A stretch of 64,000 nucleotides of DNA from positions 11,015 through 75,014 of the forward strand of contig JBIOUG010000145.1 of assembly GCA_044866775.1 (NCBI GenBank), read 5' to 3'. Positions 8,258-16,486 of this stretch are shown here, piece by piece. Origin of the DNA: DASUNQ01 sp044866775. Its GTDB lineage: Bacteria; Acidobacteriota; Thermoanaerobaculia; Multivoradales; UBA5704. Under the pieces are notes generated by a model, which saw nothing but the letters and a program-made list of their open reading frames with translations, ran no database searches and was not told the origin of the DNA. A program made the position numbers and the translations under genes. Positions within the stretch are counted from its first letter, which is position 1. Every line of letters begins with the position of its first letter.

Positions 8258-11200
8258 TCACGACGCCAGCGCCTCCAACGTCTCCCGCGCCGTAGGCAGC
8301 ATCGCCGCCGCGCTTTCGGCCCTCACCGTCAACACCCCCGTAGGACTGAAGCTAGCCCCCGGCCGCGTCGACACCAGCTCGATCAGCCGCTCGAGATCCA
8401 CCCGCGCATCCCGCCGCAGCCGAAACACCAGCTCCGTCCCCTTGGCCGAGATCGACTGCACCCGCAGCGACTCCGCCAGCCGCTTCAATCCCGCCACCTC
8501 GACCAGCTTCCGCACCGGCACCGGCGGCGGACCGAAGCGGTCGGTCAGCTCGGCCAGCACCTCCTGGTCCGCCTGCTCCCCGTCGGCGATCTTGCGGTAC
8601 AGCTCCATCCGCAGATTGGCGTCCGGCACGTACTCGACCGGGATCGTCATCGCCACCGGCAGGTCGATCGCCGCCGACGGCGTCTCCGGCACCGCCTCGC
8701 CCTGCAGCTCCCGCACCGTCTCCTCGAGCATCTTGAGATAGGTCTCGATCCCCACCGCCGCGATGTGCCCGCTCTGCTCGGCGCCCAGGAGATTCCCCGC
8801 GCCGCGGATCTCCAGGTCCCGCGCCGCGATGCGGAACCCGGCGCCGAGGTCCGTGAACTCGCGGATCGCCTCCAGCCGCTTGCGCGCCGACTCGGAGAGG
8901 ATGCGGTCGCCGGCCACCAGCAGGTAGCAGTAGGCGAGCTGATTGCTCCGCCCGACGCGGCCGCGGAGCTGGTAGAGCTGCGCCAGGCCGAAGCGGTCGG
9001 CGCGGTGCACGATCATCGTGTTGACGTTCGGGATGTCGATGCCGTTCTCGATGATCGTCGTCGCCAGCAGCACGTCGAAGTCGCCGCGCGTGAAGGCGTG
9101 CATGCGGCGCGACAGCTCGGCCTCCTCGAGCTGCCCGTGCCCCACCGTCAGCCGCGCGGCGGGCACGATCTCGCGCAGCGTCGCGAGCATCTTCTCGATC
9201 GACTCCACGCGGTTGTATACGTAGTAGACCTGCCCGCCGCGCTCGATCTCGAACTCGACCGCCTCGCGCACCAGCTCGCCGTTCCAGGGCAGGATGGCGG
9301 TCTCGACCGCCATGCGGTCCTTGGGCGGCGTCTCGATGACCGAGAGGTCGCGCACGCCGGCGAGCGAGAGCTGGAGCGTGCGCGGCACCGGCGTCGCCGA
9401 CATGGCGAGGACGTGCACCTCCTTCTTCCACCTCTTGAGCCGCTCCTTCTGCGCCACCCCGAAGCGCTGCTCCTCGTCGACGATCAGCAGGCCGAGCTTC
9501 GGCATCTCGATGTCCGCGGAGAGGAGGCGGTGGGTGCCGACCAGGATGTCGATCTTCCCCGCCGCGAGCTGCTTCTTGATCTCCTTGACCTCCTGCGGCG
9601 TGCGGAAGCGCGAGATCATCTCGATCGTCACCGGGAAGCCGGCGAAGCGGCGGCGGAAGGTCTCGAGGTGCTGGTCGGCCAGGATCGTGGTCGGCGCCAG
9701 CAGCGCCACCTGCCCGCCGCCGTCCACCACCTTGAACGCCGCCCGCATCGCCACCTCCGTCTTGCCGTACCCGACGTCGCCACAGAGCAGGCGATCCATC
9801 GGCCGCTCGCGTTCCAGGTCGTGCTTGACAGTTGAGATCGCCTCGAGTTGGTCGGGGCTCTCCTCGTAGGGGAAGGCGGCCTCGAACTGGCGCAGCAGGT
9901 CGCTGTCGGCGGGCATCGCCGGCGCGCGCGCGAGCTGCCGCTCGGCGTAGAGCTTGAGCAGCTCCTCGGCCATGTCGCGCATGCCGCTCTTGACCTTGCT
10001 CTTGGTGCGGTTCCAGGAGGTGCCGCCGAGCTGGTCGAGGCGCGGCGCCACGCCCTCGATGCCGCTGTACTTCAGCACCAGGTCGAGGCGCGAGAGCGGC
10101 AGCAGCAGGCGCTTGCCGCCGGCGTAGGCGATCTCCATCACCTCGGTCTCGACCGGGGCGGGGCCACCGAGCTCGCGCACCACCGGCGGCAGGGCGGCAG
10201 CGCCGTCGCCGCTCCCGGCCACCGAGCGCAGGGCGATGAACTGCCCGATCCCGTGGTCGCCGTGGACCACGAAGTCGCCGACCTTGAGATCGCGCATGCC
10301 GGAGAGGAACGGCCCGAAGCGGCCGCGCGCCGGCCGCCGCGCCTGGGGCTTGGCCTGCGGCAGGAGCTGCTGCTCGCCGTAGACCACGACGCCCGCCGGC
10401 GGCAGGCGGAAGCCGCGCGACAGCTCGCCGGTCGCCAGCTCGACGCCGCCGCGGCCGAGCTTGATCTCGCGCGACTCGAGCAGCTCCTCGGTGCGCCGGC
10501 GGTGGACCGGCGGCACCACGACCAGGCAGCGCTCGCCGCGCGCGCGGGCGGTCGCCACCTCCTGCGGGAAGCGCGGGAGCTGGCCGTGGAAGAGGTCGGT
10601 CACCGCGCCGTGGAAGTCGACCGCCGGCGCCGTCCCGGCGCCGAGGAGGTCGCCGATCCGCACCGCGCTCGCGCCCAGCAGCTCGAGCACGCGCTCGACC
10701 GGCTGCTCGAGCGCCTCGGGCGGCACCGCCAGGCGCCGGTGGTCGTGGCGGGCGGCGAAGTCGGCCTGCAGGCGCTCGGCGTGGTGGGTGACCTCGGTCT
10801 CGAGGGCAGCGGGATCGAGAGCGACGAGCAACGGGTCGGTTGATTGGAGCCCGGCGCGGCCGTCGCCGCGCCTCATCGCTTCCGGCAACGCCAGGGTGCG
10901 GCCGGCGATGAGCGGCAGGTAGTTCTCCCACCCGGGGAAGCCGCCGCGCTCGCGCAGCGCCTGGATGCGCTCCGCCGCCTCCGCGCCGAGGTCGGGGTCG
11001 AGGCTGCCGAGCAGCTCGGCCAGGAGCTCGACCTCGACCGCGCCGCCCGCGAAGAGGAGGAGCGGCAGCACGTGGACGAGGTCGAGCGTGTCCTCCGAGC
11101 GCTGCGACTGCGGATCGAACCAGCGGATCGCCTCGATCGTGTCGCCGAAGTAGTCGAGCCGCACCGGCGCCGGCTCGCCCGGCGGGAAGAGGTCGAGGAT

Positions 11201-11734
11201 GCCGCCGCGCACCGCCACGTCCCCGACCTCGTAGACCAGGTCGGTGCGGCGGTAGCCGTAGGCGAGGAGGTGCTCGACCAGGCGCTCGATCGGCAGGTCC
11301 TCGCCGGGACGGATGGTGAGCCGCGCCGCGGCGAAGTCCTCGGCCGTGGGCAGGCGCCGGAAGAGCGCGCGCGGCGTGGCGACCACCGTGCCGACCGTGC
11401 CGGCCAGCACCCGGTCGAGCGCCAGCGCCTCCTGCGCCCGCACCTGGAGCGAGGTCTCGGTCTCCTGGTACGGCGTCAGCGACGGCGAGGGGAAGTAGAT
11501 CGCCCCGTCCTCGCGCCCGAAGAGCTGCGCCGCCTCGATCCACTGCAGCGCGTCGGCCTCGCGCGGCACCAGCGCCAGCACCGGCCGCCCGAGGTCCCGC
11601 CTCAGAAGCTCCGCCACCCACGCCGCCGCCGGCACCGGCAAGCGCACCACGTCCCCGAGCCCCTCGCGGAGGGCCCGGTAAGGCGCACTGCTGCGCAGCG
11701 TGCGGGAGATCTCCTCCCAAACGCTCTCAACCAT
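8258..11734 (-). CDS. mfd: Mfd, transcription-repair coupling factor
   Basis: DNA translocase of 1158 aa that displaces stalled RNA polymerase and recruits UvrA. The order is: UvrB-like N-terminal domains (about 1-350), the RNA-polymerase-interacting CarD-like domain near residue 485 (KVGDFVVHGDHGIGQFIAL), and a RecG-like helicase core with Walker A GDVGYGKTEVAMRAA (about 650). The helicase also has motif II DEEQRFGV and DRFGLAQLYQLRGRVGRS, and a C-terminal TRCF domain follows. Length and motifs are complete. No Shine-Dalgarno is seen; TACACT lies 8 nt ahead of the ATG, suggesting a leaderless transcript. Divergent from mazEF. Confidence 0.97.
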   Translation of the reverse strand: MVESVWEEISRTLRSSAPYRALREGLGDVVRLPVPAAAWVAELLRRDLGRPVLALVPREADALQWIEAAQLFGREDGAIYFPSPSLTPYQETETSLQVRAQEALALDRVLAGTVGTVVATPRALFRRLPTAEDFAAARLTIRPGEDLPIERLVEHLLAYGYRRTDLVYEVGDVAVRGGILDLFPPGEPAPVRLDYFGDTIEAIRWFDPQSQRSEDTLDLVHVLPLLLFAGGAVEVELLAELLGSLDPDLGAEAAERIQALRERGGFPGWENYLPLIAGRTLALPEAMRRGDGRAGLQSTDPLLVALDPAALETEVTHHAERLQADFAARHDHRRLAVPPEALEQPVERVLELLGASAVRIGDLLGAGTAPAVDFHGAVTDLFHGQLPRFPQEVATARARGERCLVVVPPVHRRRTEELLESREIKLGRGGVELATGELSRGFRLPPAGVVVYGEQQLLPQAKPQARRPARGRFGPFLSGMRDLKVGDFVVHGDHGIGQFIALRSVAGSGDGAAALPPVVRELGGPAPVETEVMEIAYAGGKRLLLPLSRLDLVLKYSGIEGVAPRLDQLGGTSWNRTKSKVKSGMRDMAEELLKLYAERQLARAPAMPADSDLLRQFEAAFPYEESPDQLEAISTVKHDLERERPMDRLLCGDVGYGKTEVAMRAAFKVVDGGGQVALLAPTTILADQHLETFRRRFAGFPVTIEMISRFRTPQEVKEIKKQLAAGKIDILVGTHRLLSADIEMPKLGLLIVDEEQRFGVAQKERLKRWKKEVHVLAMSATPVPRTLQLSLAGVRDLSVIETPPKDRMAVETAILPWNGELVREAVEFEIERGGQVYYVYNRVESIEKMLATLREIVPAARLTVGHGQLEEAELSRRMHAFTRGDFDVLLATTIIENGIDIPNVNTMIVHRADRFGLAQLYQLRGRVGRSNQLAYCYLLVAGDRILSESARKRLEAIREFTDLGAGFRIAARDLEIRGAGNLLGAEQSGHIAAVGIETYLKMLEETVRELQGEAVPETPSAAIDLPVAMTIPVEYVPDANLRMELYRKIADGEQADQEVLAELTDRFGPPPVPVRKLVEVAGLKRLAESLRVQSISAKGTELVFRLRRDARVDLERLIELVSTRPGASFSPTGVLTVRAESAAAMLPTARETLEALAS

Positions 11735-11742
11735 CGCGAGGG

Positions 11743-11748
11743 AGTGTA
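11743..11748 (-). promoter_or_regulatory. -10-like hexamer of mfd (near-leaderless)
   Basis: The mfd strand reads TACACT at 11748-11743, 8 nt before the ATG. With normal initiation about 7 nt downstream of a -10 element, the transcript would begin at or next to the start codon. No clear -35 was identified. Confidence 0.4.
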
Positions 11749-11893
11749 ACCTCCGGCCCTCGGGAGCGAATTCTCGGGCGTCTCAGGCCGAGCGCGGGCG
11801 CCGGCCGGTGAAGGTGGGCGGCGCCGCGAATCGGTGGACGAGCGGCTGCCGGTCAGGTGGGCCGCCGCTGCGGTGCTGTGGTCTCCCTGGGCC

Positions 11894-11930
11894 TTGACTG
11901 CTGAATGCCGAGGCTATACTTCGGATAGCC
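11894..11930 (+). promoter_or_regulatory. mazEF promoter with overlapping inverted repeat
   Basis: TTGACT (11894-11899) and TATACT (11915-11920) form a sigma70-like promoter with a short 15-bp spacer. GGCTAT (11912-11917) and ATAGCC (11925-11930) form a dyad over the -10, a natural place for MazE/MazEF autorepression. GGAG lies ahead of the mazE ATG. Confidence 0.55.
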
Positions 11931-11945
11931 GCAGGAGACGGAGCG

Positions 11946-12194
11946 ATGATCACCAAGGTCCAGAAGTGGGGCAACAGCCAGGGGCTCCGCTTGAGCAAGG
12001 AGCTGCTGGGCGACGCCGACATCGACGTCGGGGACGCCGTGGAGGTGGTGGTGCGCGAGGGTTCCCTCGTCGTGAGACCTCTTCGCCGCGTGCGGGGCGG
12101 GCACGACTTGCGCGAGCTCGTGCGCCGCATCCCCAAGGACTACGAGTCAGAGGAAGTGGAGTGGGGTCCCCCGCTGGGTCGGGAGGCTTGGTAG
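11946..12194 (+). CDS. mazE: MazE-type antitoxin (AbrB fold)
   Basis: 82-aa AbrB/MazE-type protein. The N-terminal swapped-hairpin DNA-binding domain is seen as KVQKWGNSQGLRLSKELL followed by DVGDAVEVVVREGSLVV. The C-terminal tail is acidic and aromatic (PKDYESEEVEWG), typical of the flexible MazE segment that wraps the toxin. It ends immediately before the toxin ATG (TAG then ATG, zero spacing), the normal antitoxin-toxin order. The antitoxin neutralises MazF and represses the shared promoter, where a dyad overlaps the -10. Confidence 0.92.
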   Translation: MITKVQKWGNSQGLRLSKELLGDADIDVGDAVEVVVREGSLVVRPLRRVRGGHDLRELVRRIPKDYESEEVEWGPPLGREAW

Positions 12195-12530
12195 ATGGCG
12201 GACTACGTGCCGCGGAAGGGCGACCTGATCGCCCTCACGTTCGACGCTCAGTCAGGTCACGAGCAACGAGGGCGCCGGCCCGCCCTCGTGGTCAGCAACG
12301 ACCTCTTCAACAAGCACACGGGCCTCTGCATCGCCTGTCCCATCACGAATACCCGCCGCGGCTACCCCTTCCATGTGTCGATTCCCGAAGGCCAGGCGGT
12401 CACCGGCTTCGTCATGGTCGAGCAGGTGAGGCCGATCGACTTCCGTTCCCGGCGGGCGAAACGCATCGGGAGGGCCTCCGAACAGGTGTTGGAGGAGGCG
12501 CTCTCGATCCTCGATGCATGCATCTACTAA
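12195..12530 (+). CDS. mazF: MazF-type endoribonuclease toxin
   Basis: 111-aa PemK/MazF-fold mRNA interferase. The family signature is clear: PRKGDLIALTFD at the N-terminus, then RGRRPALVVSNDLFN, ACPITNT, and the C-terminal GFVMVEQVRPIDFRSR. In this family these blocks contribute the SH3-like barrel and the catalytic Arg and Thr. Full family length with no disruption. It is expected to cleave mRNA when MazE is degraded under stress. It shares a promoter with mazE. Confidence 0.93.
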   Translation: MADYVPRKGDLIALTFDAQSGHEQRGRRPALVVSNDLFNKHTGLCIACPITNTRRGYPFHVSIPEGQAVTGFVMVEQVRPIDFRSRRAKRIGRASEQVLEEALSILDACIY

Positions 12531-12800
12531 GAATGCCTGGCGACGCCTTCCGGACGAGGCGGGCCGGCAAGCTCACCTCTCCGGCCGCGTGGCGGCGGCG
12601 CTCATGGCCAAGGCTTCGGAGCTCTTCTCCCAGCCACCCGCGATCGAAAAGGTCGAGGTACTCGCCGCCAAGCTGCCCTAACCGCGGCATCAACGGGGAC
12701 GGTCGAGCAGCGGCAGCTTCTCGCACGCAGCCGGCGGTAACGAACTCGCGGGCCGGGGCGCCCGATGGGGATCACCACCCAACTCATGCGAGGAGACCGC
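12531..12800. other. Intergenic region with a gene-tail remnant
   Basis: No complete gene is seen. In one plus-strand frame, 12541-12680 reads like the C-terminal end of a protein (DEAGRQAHLSGRVAAALMAK, then ELFSQPPAIEKVEVLAAKLP and TAA) but has no start upstream in frame. The rest, up to the lectin gene, shows nothing. Confidence 0.3.
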
Positions 12801-12801
12801 C

Positions 12802-13275
12802 ATGAAGCTCGAGAAGAATAAGGTCATTCCCGCGGTGCTGTGCGCCGTCCTGCTCACGATCCTGCTCCCGGGACCGTCCCGGGCGGCCGAGTTCAGGGGC
12901 GGCGGCCAGGCGAACAAATGCCTGGACGTGCCCAACGGCGAGAACGGGACCCGCGTCCAGTTCTGGGCCTGCAACGACAAGGAGTTCCAGCAATGGAGGA
13001 TCCTTCCCACTGGCGTGATTCAGGGTCTGGACGGCAAGTGCCTGGACTGGAACAGCGACGACGGCGAGCGCAACTTCACCCGCGTCCAGGTGTGGACCTG
13101 CCATGACGGCGAGAACCAGCAATGGACGATCACCAACGGCGAGGTCCGAAGCAAAGGAGGCTGGTGCCTCGGCTCGAACGTCTCCCATGGCGGCGCTCCG
13201 GAGCTCAGCGACGGCACGGACTTGATCCTGCGGCAGTGCGACGGCAACGCGAGCCAGAAGTGGATCGTGCAGTAG
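12802..13275 (+). CDS. Secreted ricin-type beta-trefoil lectin-like protein
   Basis: 157-aa exported protein with a signal peptide (about residues 1-28, cleavage near SRAAE). The mature part contains three QxW-type subdomains: WACNDKEFQQWRI, VWTCHDGENQQWTI and LRQCDGNASQKWIV. Each is preceded by a KCLD or WCLG segment, as in the three lobes of a ricin B/CBM13 fold. No catalytic domain is attached, so it is probably a stand-alone carbohydrate-binding protein. GAGGAGA precedes the ATG. The ligand is unknown. Confidence 0.88.
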   Translation: MKLEKNKVIPAVLCAVLLTILLPGPSRAAEFRGGGQANKCLDVPNGENGTRVQFWACNDKEFQQWRILPTGVIQGLDGKCLDWNSDDGERNFTRVQVWTCHDGENQQWTITNGEVRSKGGWCLGSNVSHGGAPELSDGTDLILRQCDGNASQKWIVQ

Positions 13276-13336
13276 CGCGCCAACAGAGGTGAGTAGAATC
13301 CGGGCGCGCGACTGAACGCCGGCTTGAGGAGACCCG

Positions 13337-13834
13337 ATGGACGCCGCCTGGAAAGCGACCGTCTGGGGGCAGTTCGGGGCCGCCATCGACATGCTCGAGA
13401 ACGCCCTGCGCGTCTGTCCCGAGGAGCTGTGGAGCGACCGCTCGCGGCGGCCCGAGTTCTGGTACCTCGTCTACCACACGCTGTTCTTCCTCGACCTCTA
13501 CCTCTCCGGCTCGCTCGAAGGGTTCGCTCCCCCGCCGCCGTTCACGCTCGACGAGCTGGACCCCGAGGGGGTGCTCCCCGAGCGGCCGTACACGAAGGCC
13601 GAGCTGCAGAGCTATCTCGAGCACGGCCGCGCCAAGTGCCGGGCGGCGATCGCGGCTCTGACCGACGAGCAGGCCCGCCGGCGCGGCGGCTTCGACTGGC
13701 TCGACCTCGACCGGGTGGAGCTGCTGCTCTACAACATGCGGCACGTCCAGCACCACGCCGCCCAGCTCAACCTCATCCTGCGGCAGACGATCGATTCCGC
13801 CCCCCGCTGGGTCGCCAAGGCGAAGAGCGCGTAG
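13337..13834 (+). CDS. DinB-like four-helix protein
   Basis: 165-aa cytoplasmic protein of the DinB/YfiT-like metalloenzyme superfamily. Candidate metal ligands are the His in FWYLVYHTLFFLDLYL and the HVQHHAAQLNLIL block near the C-terminus, the usual helix positions for the three-His site. GAGGAGACCCG leads into the ATG. A methyltransferase gene follows after 16 nt, so the two may be co-transcribed. Function is unknown. Members include thiol-dependent transferases and many uncharacterised proteins. It is one of three DinB-like genes in the window. Confidence 0.8.
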   Translation: MDAAWKATVWGQFGAAIDMLENALRVCPEELWSDRSRRPEFWYLVYHTLFFLDLYLSGSLEGFAPPPPFTLDELDPEGVLPERPYTKAELQSYLEHGRAKCRAAIAALTDEQARRRGGFDWLDLDRVELLLYNMRHVQHHAAQLNLILRQTIDSAPRWVAKAKSA

Positions 13835-13850
13835 CCCCGCCGCCGAGCGC

Positions 13851-14579
13851 ATGGACGAGAACCTGGCGAATCTGGCGGCGAGCCTCGCGGGGCTGCCGCG
13901 CGCGGAGCTCCACGAGCGTTTGCGGGAGCTGGTCGGCTCGCTGCCGCTGGCGGAGCGCTTCCAGCTCCTCCACGCCGTCGGCGTCTATCACCACGCGGAG
14001 TCCGTCTCCGGGGCGGCCTCGACGCTCGCGGAGACGGCGCGGCTGCGCGCCGCCCTGCCGGAGCTGGTGCGCGAGGAGGGGGTGCGGAGCATCCTCGACG
14101 TCCCCTGCGGCGACTTTCACTGGATGCAGCAGGTGCCGCTCGCGGTCGACTACACCGGGGCCGACGTCGTTCCGGAGATCGTGGAAGCGAACCAAACCCT
14201 CTACGGCGGCGAGGGGCGCCGGTTCGTGGTCCTCGACGCGACGCGAGATCCTCTGCCCAGGGTCGACCTCGTCCTCTGCCGCGACCTCTTGGTCCATTTG
14301 AGCCTGCGCGACGTGGCGGCGGTGCTGCGCAACGTCGTCGCCAGCGGCTCCCGCCTGCTCCTCACCAGCCACTTCGCGGACCGCGCCGACAACCCGGACA
14401 TCGTCTCGGGCGACTTCCGGCCGGTCAACCTCTGCCGGCCGCCGTTCGGCTTCCCGCCGCCGGCGCGGGTGATCGTCGAAGACAGCCGGCTCGCGGACGG
14501 AGCGTTCCGCGACCGGGCCATGGCGCTGTGGCCCGTGCCGGCGGCGGCACGAGCCCTCGCTGAGGCAGGCGGGCTCTAG
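13851..14579 (+). CDS. Class I SAM-dependent methyltransferase
   Basis: 242 aa. After an about 75-residue helical N-terminus, the Rossmann core begins with SILDVPCGDFHWM (motif I, GxG-like), YTGADVVPEIVEAN (acidic residue after strand 2) and RVDLVLCRDLLVHLS (motif IV). It continues LLLTSHFADRADNPDIVSG and NLCRPPFGFPPP. The layout resembles small-molecule methyltransferases, but no substrate can be assigned. It overlaps the 3' end of the opposite-strand thioredoxin-like gene by 4 nt (convergent stops). Confidence 0.8.
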   Translation: MDENLANLAASLAGLPRAELHERLRELVGSLPLAERFQLLHAVGVYHHAESVSGAASTLAETARLRAALPELVREEGVRSILDVPCGDFHWMQQVPLAVDYTGADVVPEIVEANQTLYGGEGRRFVVLDATRDPLPRVDLVLCRDLLVHLSLRDVAAVLRNVVASGSRLLLTSHFADRADNPDIVSGDFRPVNLCRPPFGFPPPARVIVEDSRLADGAFRDRAMALWPVPAAARALAEAGGL

Positions 14580-14947
14580 CCGCCGCTCTGCGTCTCGAAG
14601 TACGTCCGCAGCGCGGTGCGGACCTCCTCGAGGTTCACCGCGTGGTCGGCCTGCTTGACCAGGACCGCGCCCCGCGGGTCGCGCACCACCAAGCCGTCCT
14701 CGCGGAACTCGAGGCGCTTGATGTCCTCCTGCGACTCCGGCGTCGAGGCCTCCACGTACTCGACCTCCACCCGGCCCGGGAACTCGGTCTCGAGCACCGC
14801 GACGGTGGGCTTGAGGTCCTCGCAGGCGGCGCAGCCGGCGGTGTAGTAGTAGGTGACGGCGACCGGTTTGGGCTCGGACTCGCAGGCGACGACGGAAGCG
14901 ACGAGGCAGACAACGGCGAGAGCAGAGGGGATGCAGCGCGAACGCAT
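14576..14947 (-). CDS. Thioredoxin-fold lipoprotein
   Basis: 123-aa envelope protein. The signal ends in a lipobox-like VVAC, giving a lipid-anchored Cys. A thioredoxin-like region follows with VAVTYYYTAGCAACEDLKPT, where CAAC is the redox-active CxxC in the usual place after strand 1. Mature sequence then reads VEVEYVEAST and REDGLVVRDPRGAVLVKQ. I chose the ATG at 14947 because GGAGGAG lies 9 nt ahead; an ATG at 14953 is also in frame but is only 3 nt from that motif. Likely a thiol-disulphide or electron-transfer protein on the periplasmic side. The partner is not identifiable. Confidence 0.7.
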   Translation of the reverse strand: MRSRCIPSALAVVCLVASVVACESEPKPVAVTYYYTAGCAACEDLKPTVAVLETEFPGRVEVEYVEASTPESQEDIKRLEFREDGLVVRDPRGAVLVKQADHAVNLEEVRTALRTYFETQSGG

Positions 14948-15104
14948 GCTCATCGGCTCCTCCTCGGCGGCGCAGTGTAGCACGCCGCCGACGACCGAGG
15001 CCGCCGCTCCGTAAGCTTCCGCAGACGGCGGGCGCCGGCGCTCTGATACGCTTCCGCGCCGGCGTTGGCGCACGCCGAAGACCAGCCCACAGGAGACGAT
15101 CCAG

Positions 15105-15968
15105 ATGCGCATCCCGACGACGGAACGCGCCCGACGCGGGCGCCGCGATTGCCTCGTGCTGCTCCTCGCCGCCGCTCTCCTCCTGCCGCTCGGCTGCCGG
15201 CCGCAGGCGGAGGAGGGCACCGAGGCCGCCATTCCCGAGCCGCCGCCGCGGCCGAGCGACCCCTTCTCGCGGGAGTTCGCGGTGCCGATCGAGGAGGCGC
15301 ACGGCCTCGCCGCCTGGAGCGCCAAGCCGGCGCTGCGGGCCGACTTCGTGGCGACCTTCGGCGGCCGCGTGCGCAACCAGGGGACCATGCTCTTCAAGAC
15401 CGACTCGACGGCGTCGCGCATGGACCTCTCGGACGGCACGCTGCTGGTCTTCGACGGCCAGCACGCCTGGGTGTCGCCTTCGACCTCCGACTTCCAGCGC
15501 GCGCGCTTCCACCTGCGCGCCTGGCCCTACTTGCTGGCCGCGCCGTTCAAGCTGCGCGACCACGGCGTGCGTCTCGAGGACTTCGGCGAGCGCGCGCTCG
15601 GCGGGAAGACCTACCGGGCGGCGAAGCTGACCTTCCTCGAGGGCGCCGGCGACTCGCCGGACAACTGGATGATCGCCTACCGCGACCCGGAGACGAACCG
15701 CCTGGCGGCGATGGCCTACATCGACAGCTACGGCAAGGAGCGCGCCGCGGCGGAGGAAGGGCCGCAGGTGATCCTCTTCCAGGATTACGTCACGGTCGAG
15801 GGGGTGACGCTGCCCACGACCCTCGCCCTGCACGGCTGGCAGGACGGCGTGGTGGGCGACCAGGTCGGCACGGTCGTCTTCTCGAACCTCGAGTTCGTGA
15901 CGCCGGAGCCGGGGGCGTTCGACCGGCCGGACGACAGCATCGAGGACCCGCCGCTGCCGTCCTTTTAG
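15105..15968 (+). CDS. LolA-like/outer-membrane-lipoprotein-sorting-type lipoprotein
   Basis: 287 aa with a basic N-terminus, hydrophobic core LVLLLAAALLLPLGC and lipobox LGC (Cys about 31). The mature part is a beta-rich fold typical of LolA/LolB-like proteins: LRADFVATFGGRVRNQGTML, RMDLSDGTLLVFDGQHAWV, NWMIAYRDPETNRLAAMAYI and VTLPTTLALHG. Many uncharacterised proteins with this fold measure or carry lipids, so the role here is unknown. AGGAGACG precedes the ATG. It is convergent with the SRPBCC gene, with no gap. Confidence 0.6.
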   Translation: MRIPTTERARRGRRDCLVLLLAAALLLPLGCRPQAEEGTEAAIPEPPPRPSDPFSREFAVPIEEAHGLAAWSAKPALRADFVATFGGRVRNQGTMLFKTDSTASRMDLSDGTLLVFDGQHAWVSPSTSDFQRARFHLRAWPYLLAAPFKLRDHGVRLEDFGERALGGKTYRAAKLTFLEGAGDSPDNWMIAYRDPETNRLAAMAYIDSYGKERAAAEEGPQVILFQDYVTVEGVTLPTTLALHGWQDGVVGDQVGTVVFSNLEFVTPEPGAFDRPDDSIEDPPLPSF

Positions 15969-16448
15969 CTAACCGGGCTCGGGGCGACCGTCGGGAAAGC
16001 GGTCCCGCACGAGATTCAGGATGACGTCGTGCTCGAGCAGCGCCTTGAGCCCGGCGAGCGTGAAGGCAAATCCCTCCGCGGCAGCGATCGCCTGGTTGGC
16101 GACCTCATCGCCGTTGCCGGCGAAGCCGCTGTTCGTGATGCTGACGAAGGTCGTGTCATCGGGCCGCGCGGTGAACAGCCACTCGACCGTGGTCGGCGTG
16201 CCGGCCGACCATTCGATCAGGATCCGCCGATTCGGTTCGAGCGCCTTCACCAGGACCTGCACGGAGATGCCGTAGAGCTCCCACTCCCACGTGACCTGCC
16301 TGCCAGGCTCCAGCCTGCCGCTGCCCTTGGTGAACCAGAACTTGGACGTGACGGCCGGATCGACGAAGGCCTCGAACACCTCGCCGACCGGTCTGCGAAT
16401 GAGCATCTCCACCTTCGCGATCGGGGCCTGCGTCAGCTCGAGAGTCAT
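15969..16448 (-). CDS. SRPBCC/AHSA1-type protein
   Basis: 159-aa cytoplasmic protein with a START-like fold. The N-terminus KVEMLIRRPVGEVFEAFVDP and the tryptophan-rich SKFWFTKGSGRLEPGRQVTW are the classic AHSA1 (activator of Hsp90 ATPase homologue 1-like) start. The C-terminal long helix contains GFAFTLAGLKALLEHD. The start at 16448 has GAGGAG 7 nt ahead. Members bind hydrophobic ligands or act as small regulators, and no specific role is indicated by the neighbours. Confidence 0.85.
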   Translation of the reverse strand: MTLELTQAPIAKVEMLIRRPVGEVFEAFVDPAVTSKFWFTKGSGRLEPGRQVTWEWELYGISVQVLVKALEPNRRILIEWSAGTPTTVEWLFTARPDDTTFVSITNSGFAGNGDEVANQAIAAAEGFAFTLAGLKALLEHDVILNLVRDRFPDGRPEPG

Positions 16449-16486
16449 CGGCAGCTCCTCGTTGGTTCCGCGGTCGTCGCGCCAGC

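Noticed and set aside
8352..11720. A second long minus-strand frame overlapping mfd
   Set aside because: It is a shadow in another register without motifs; the mfd frame has the full set of helicase motifs.
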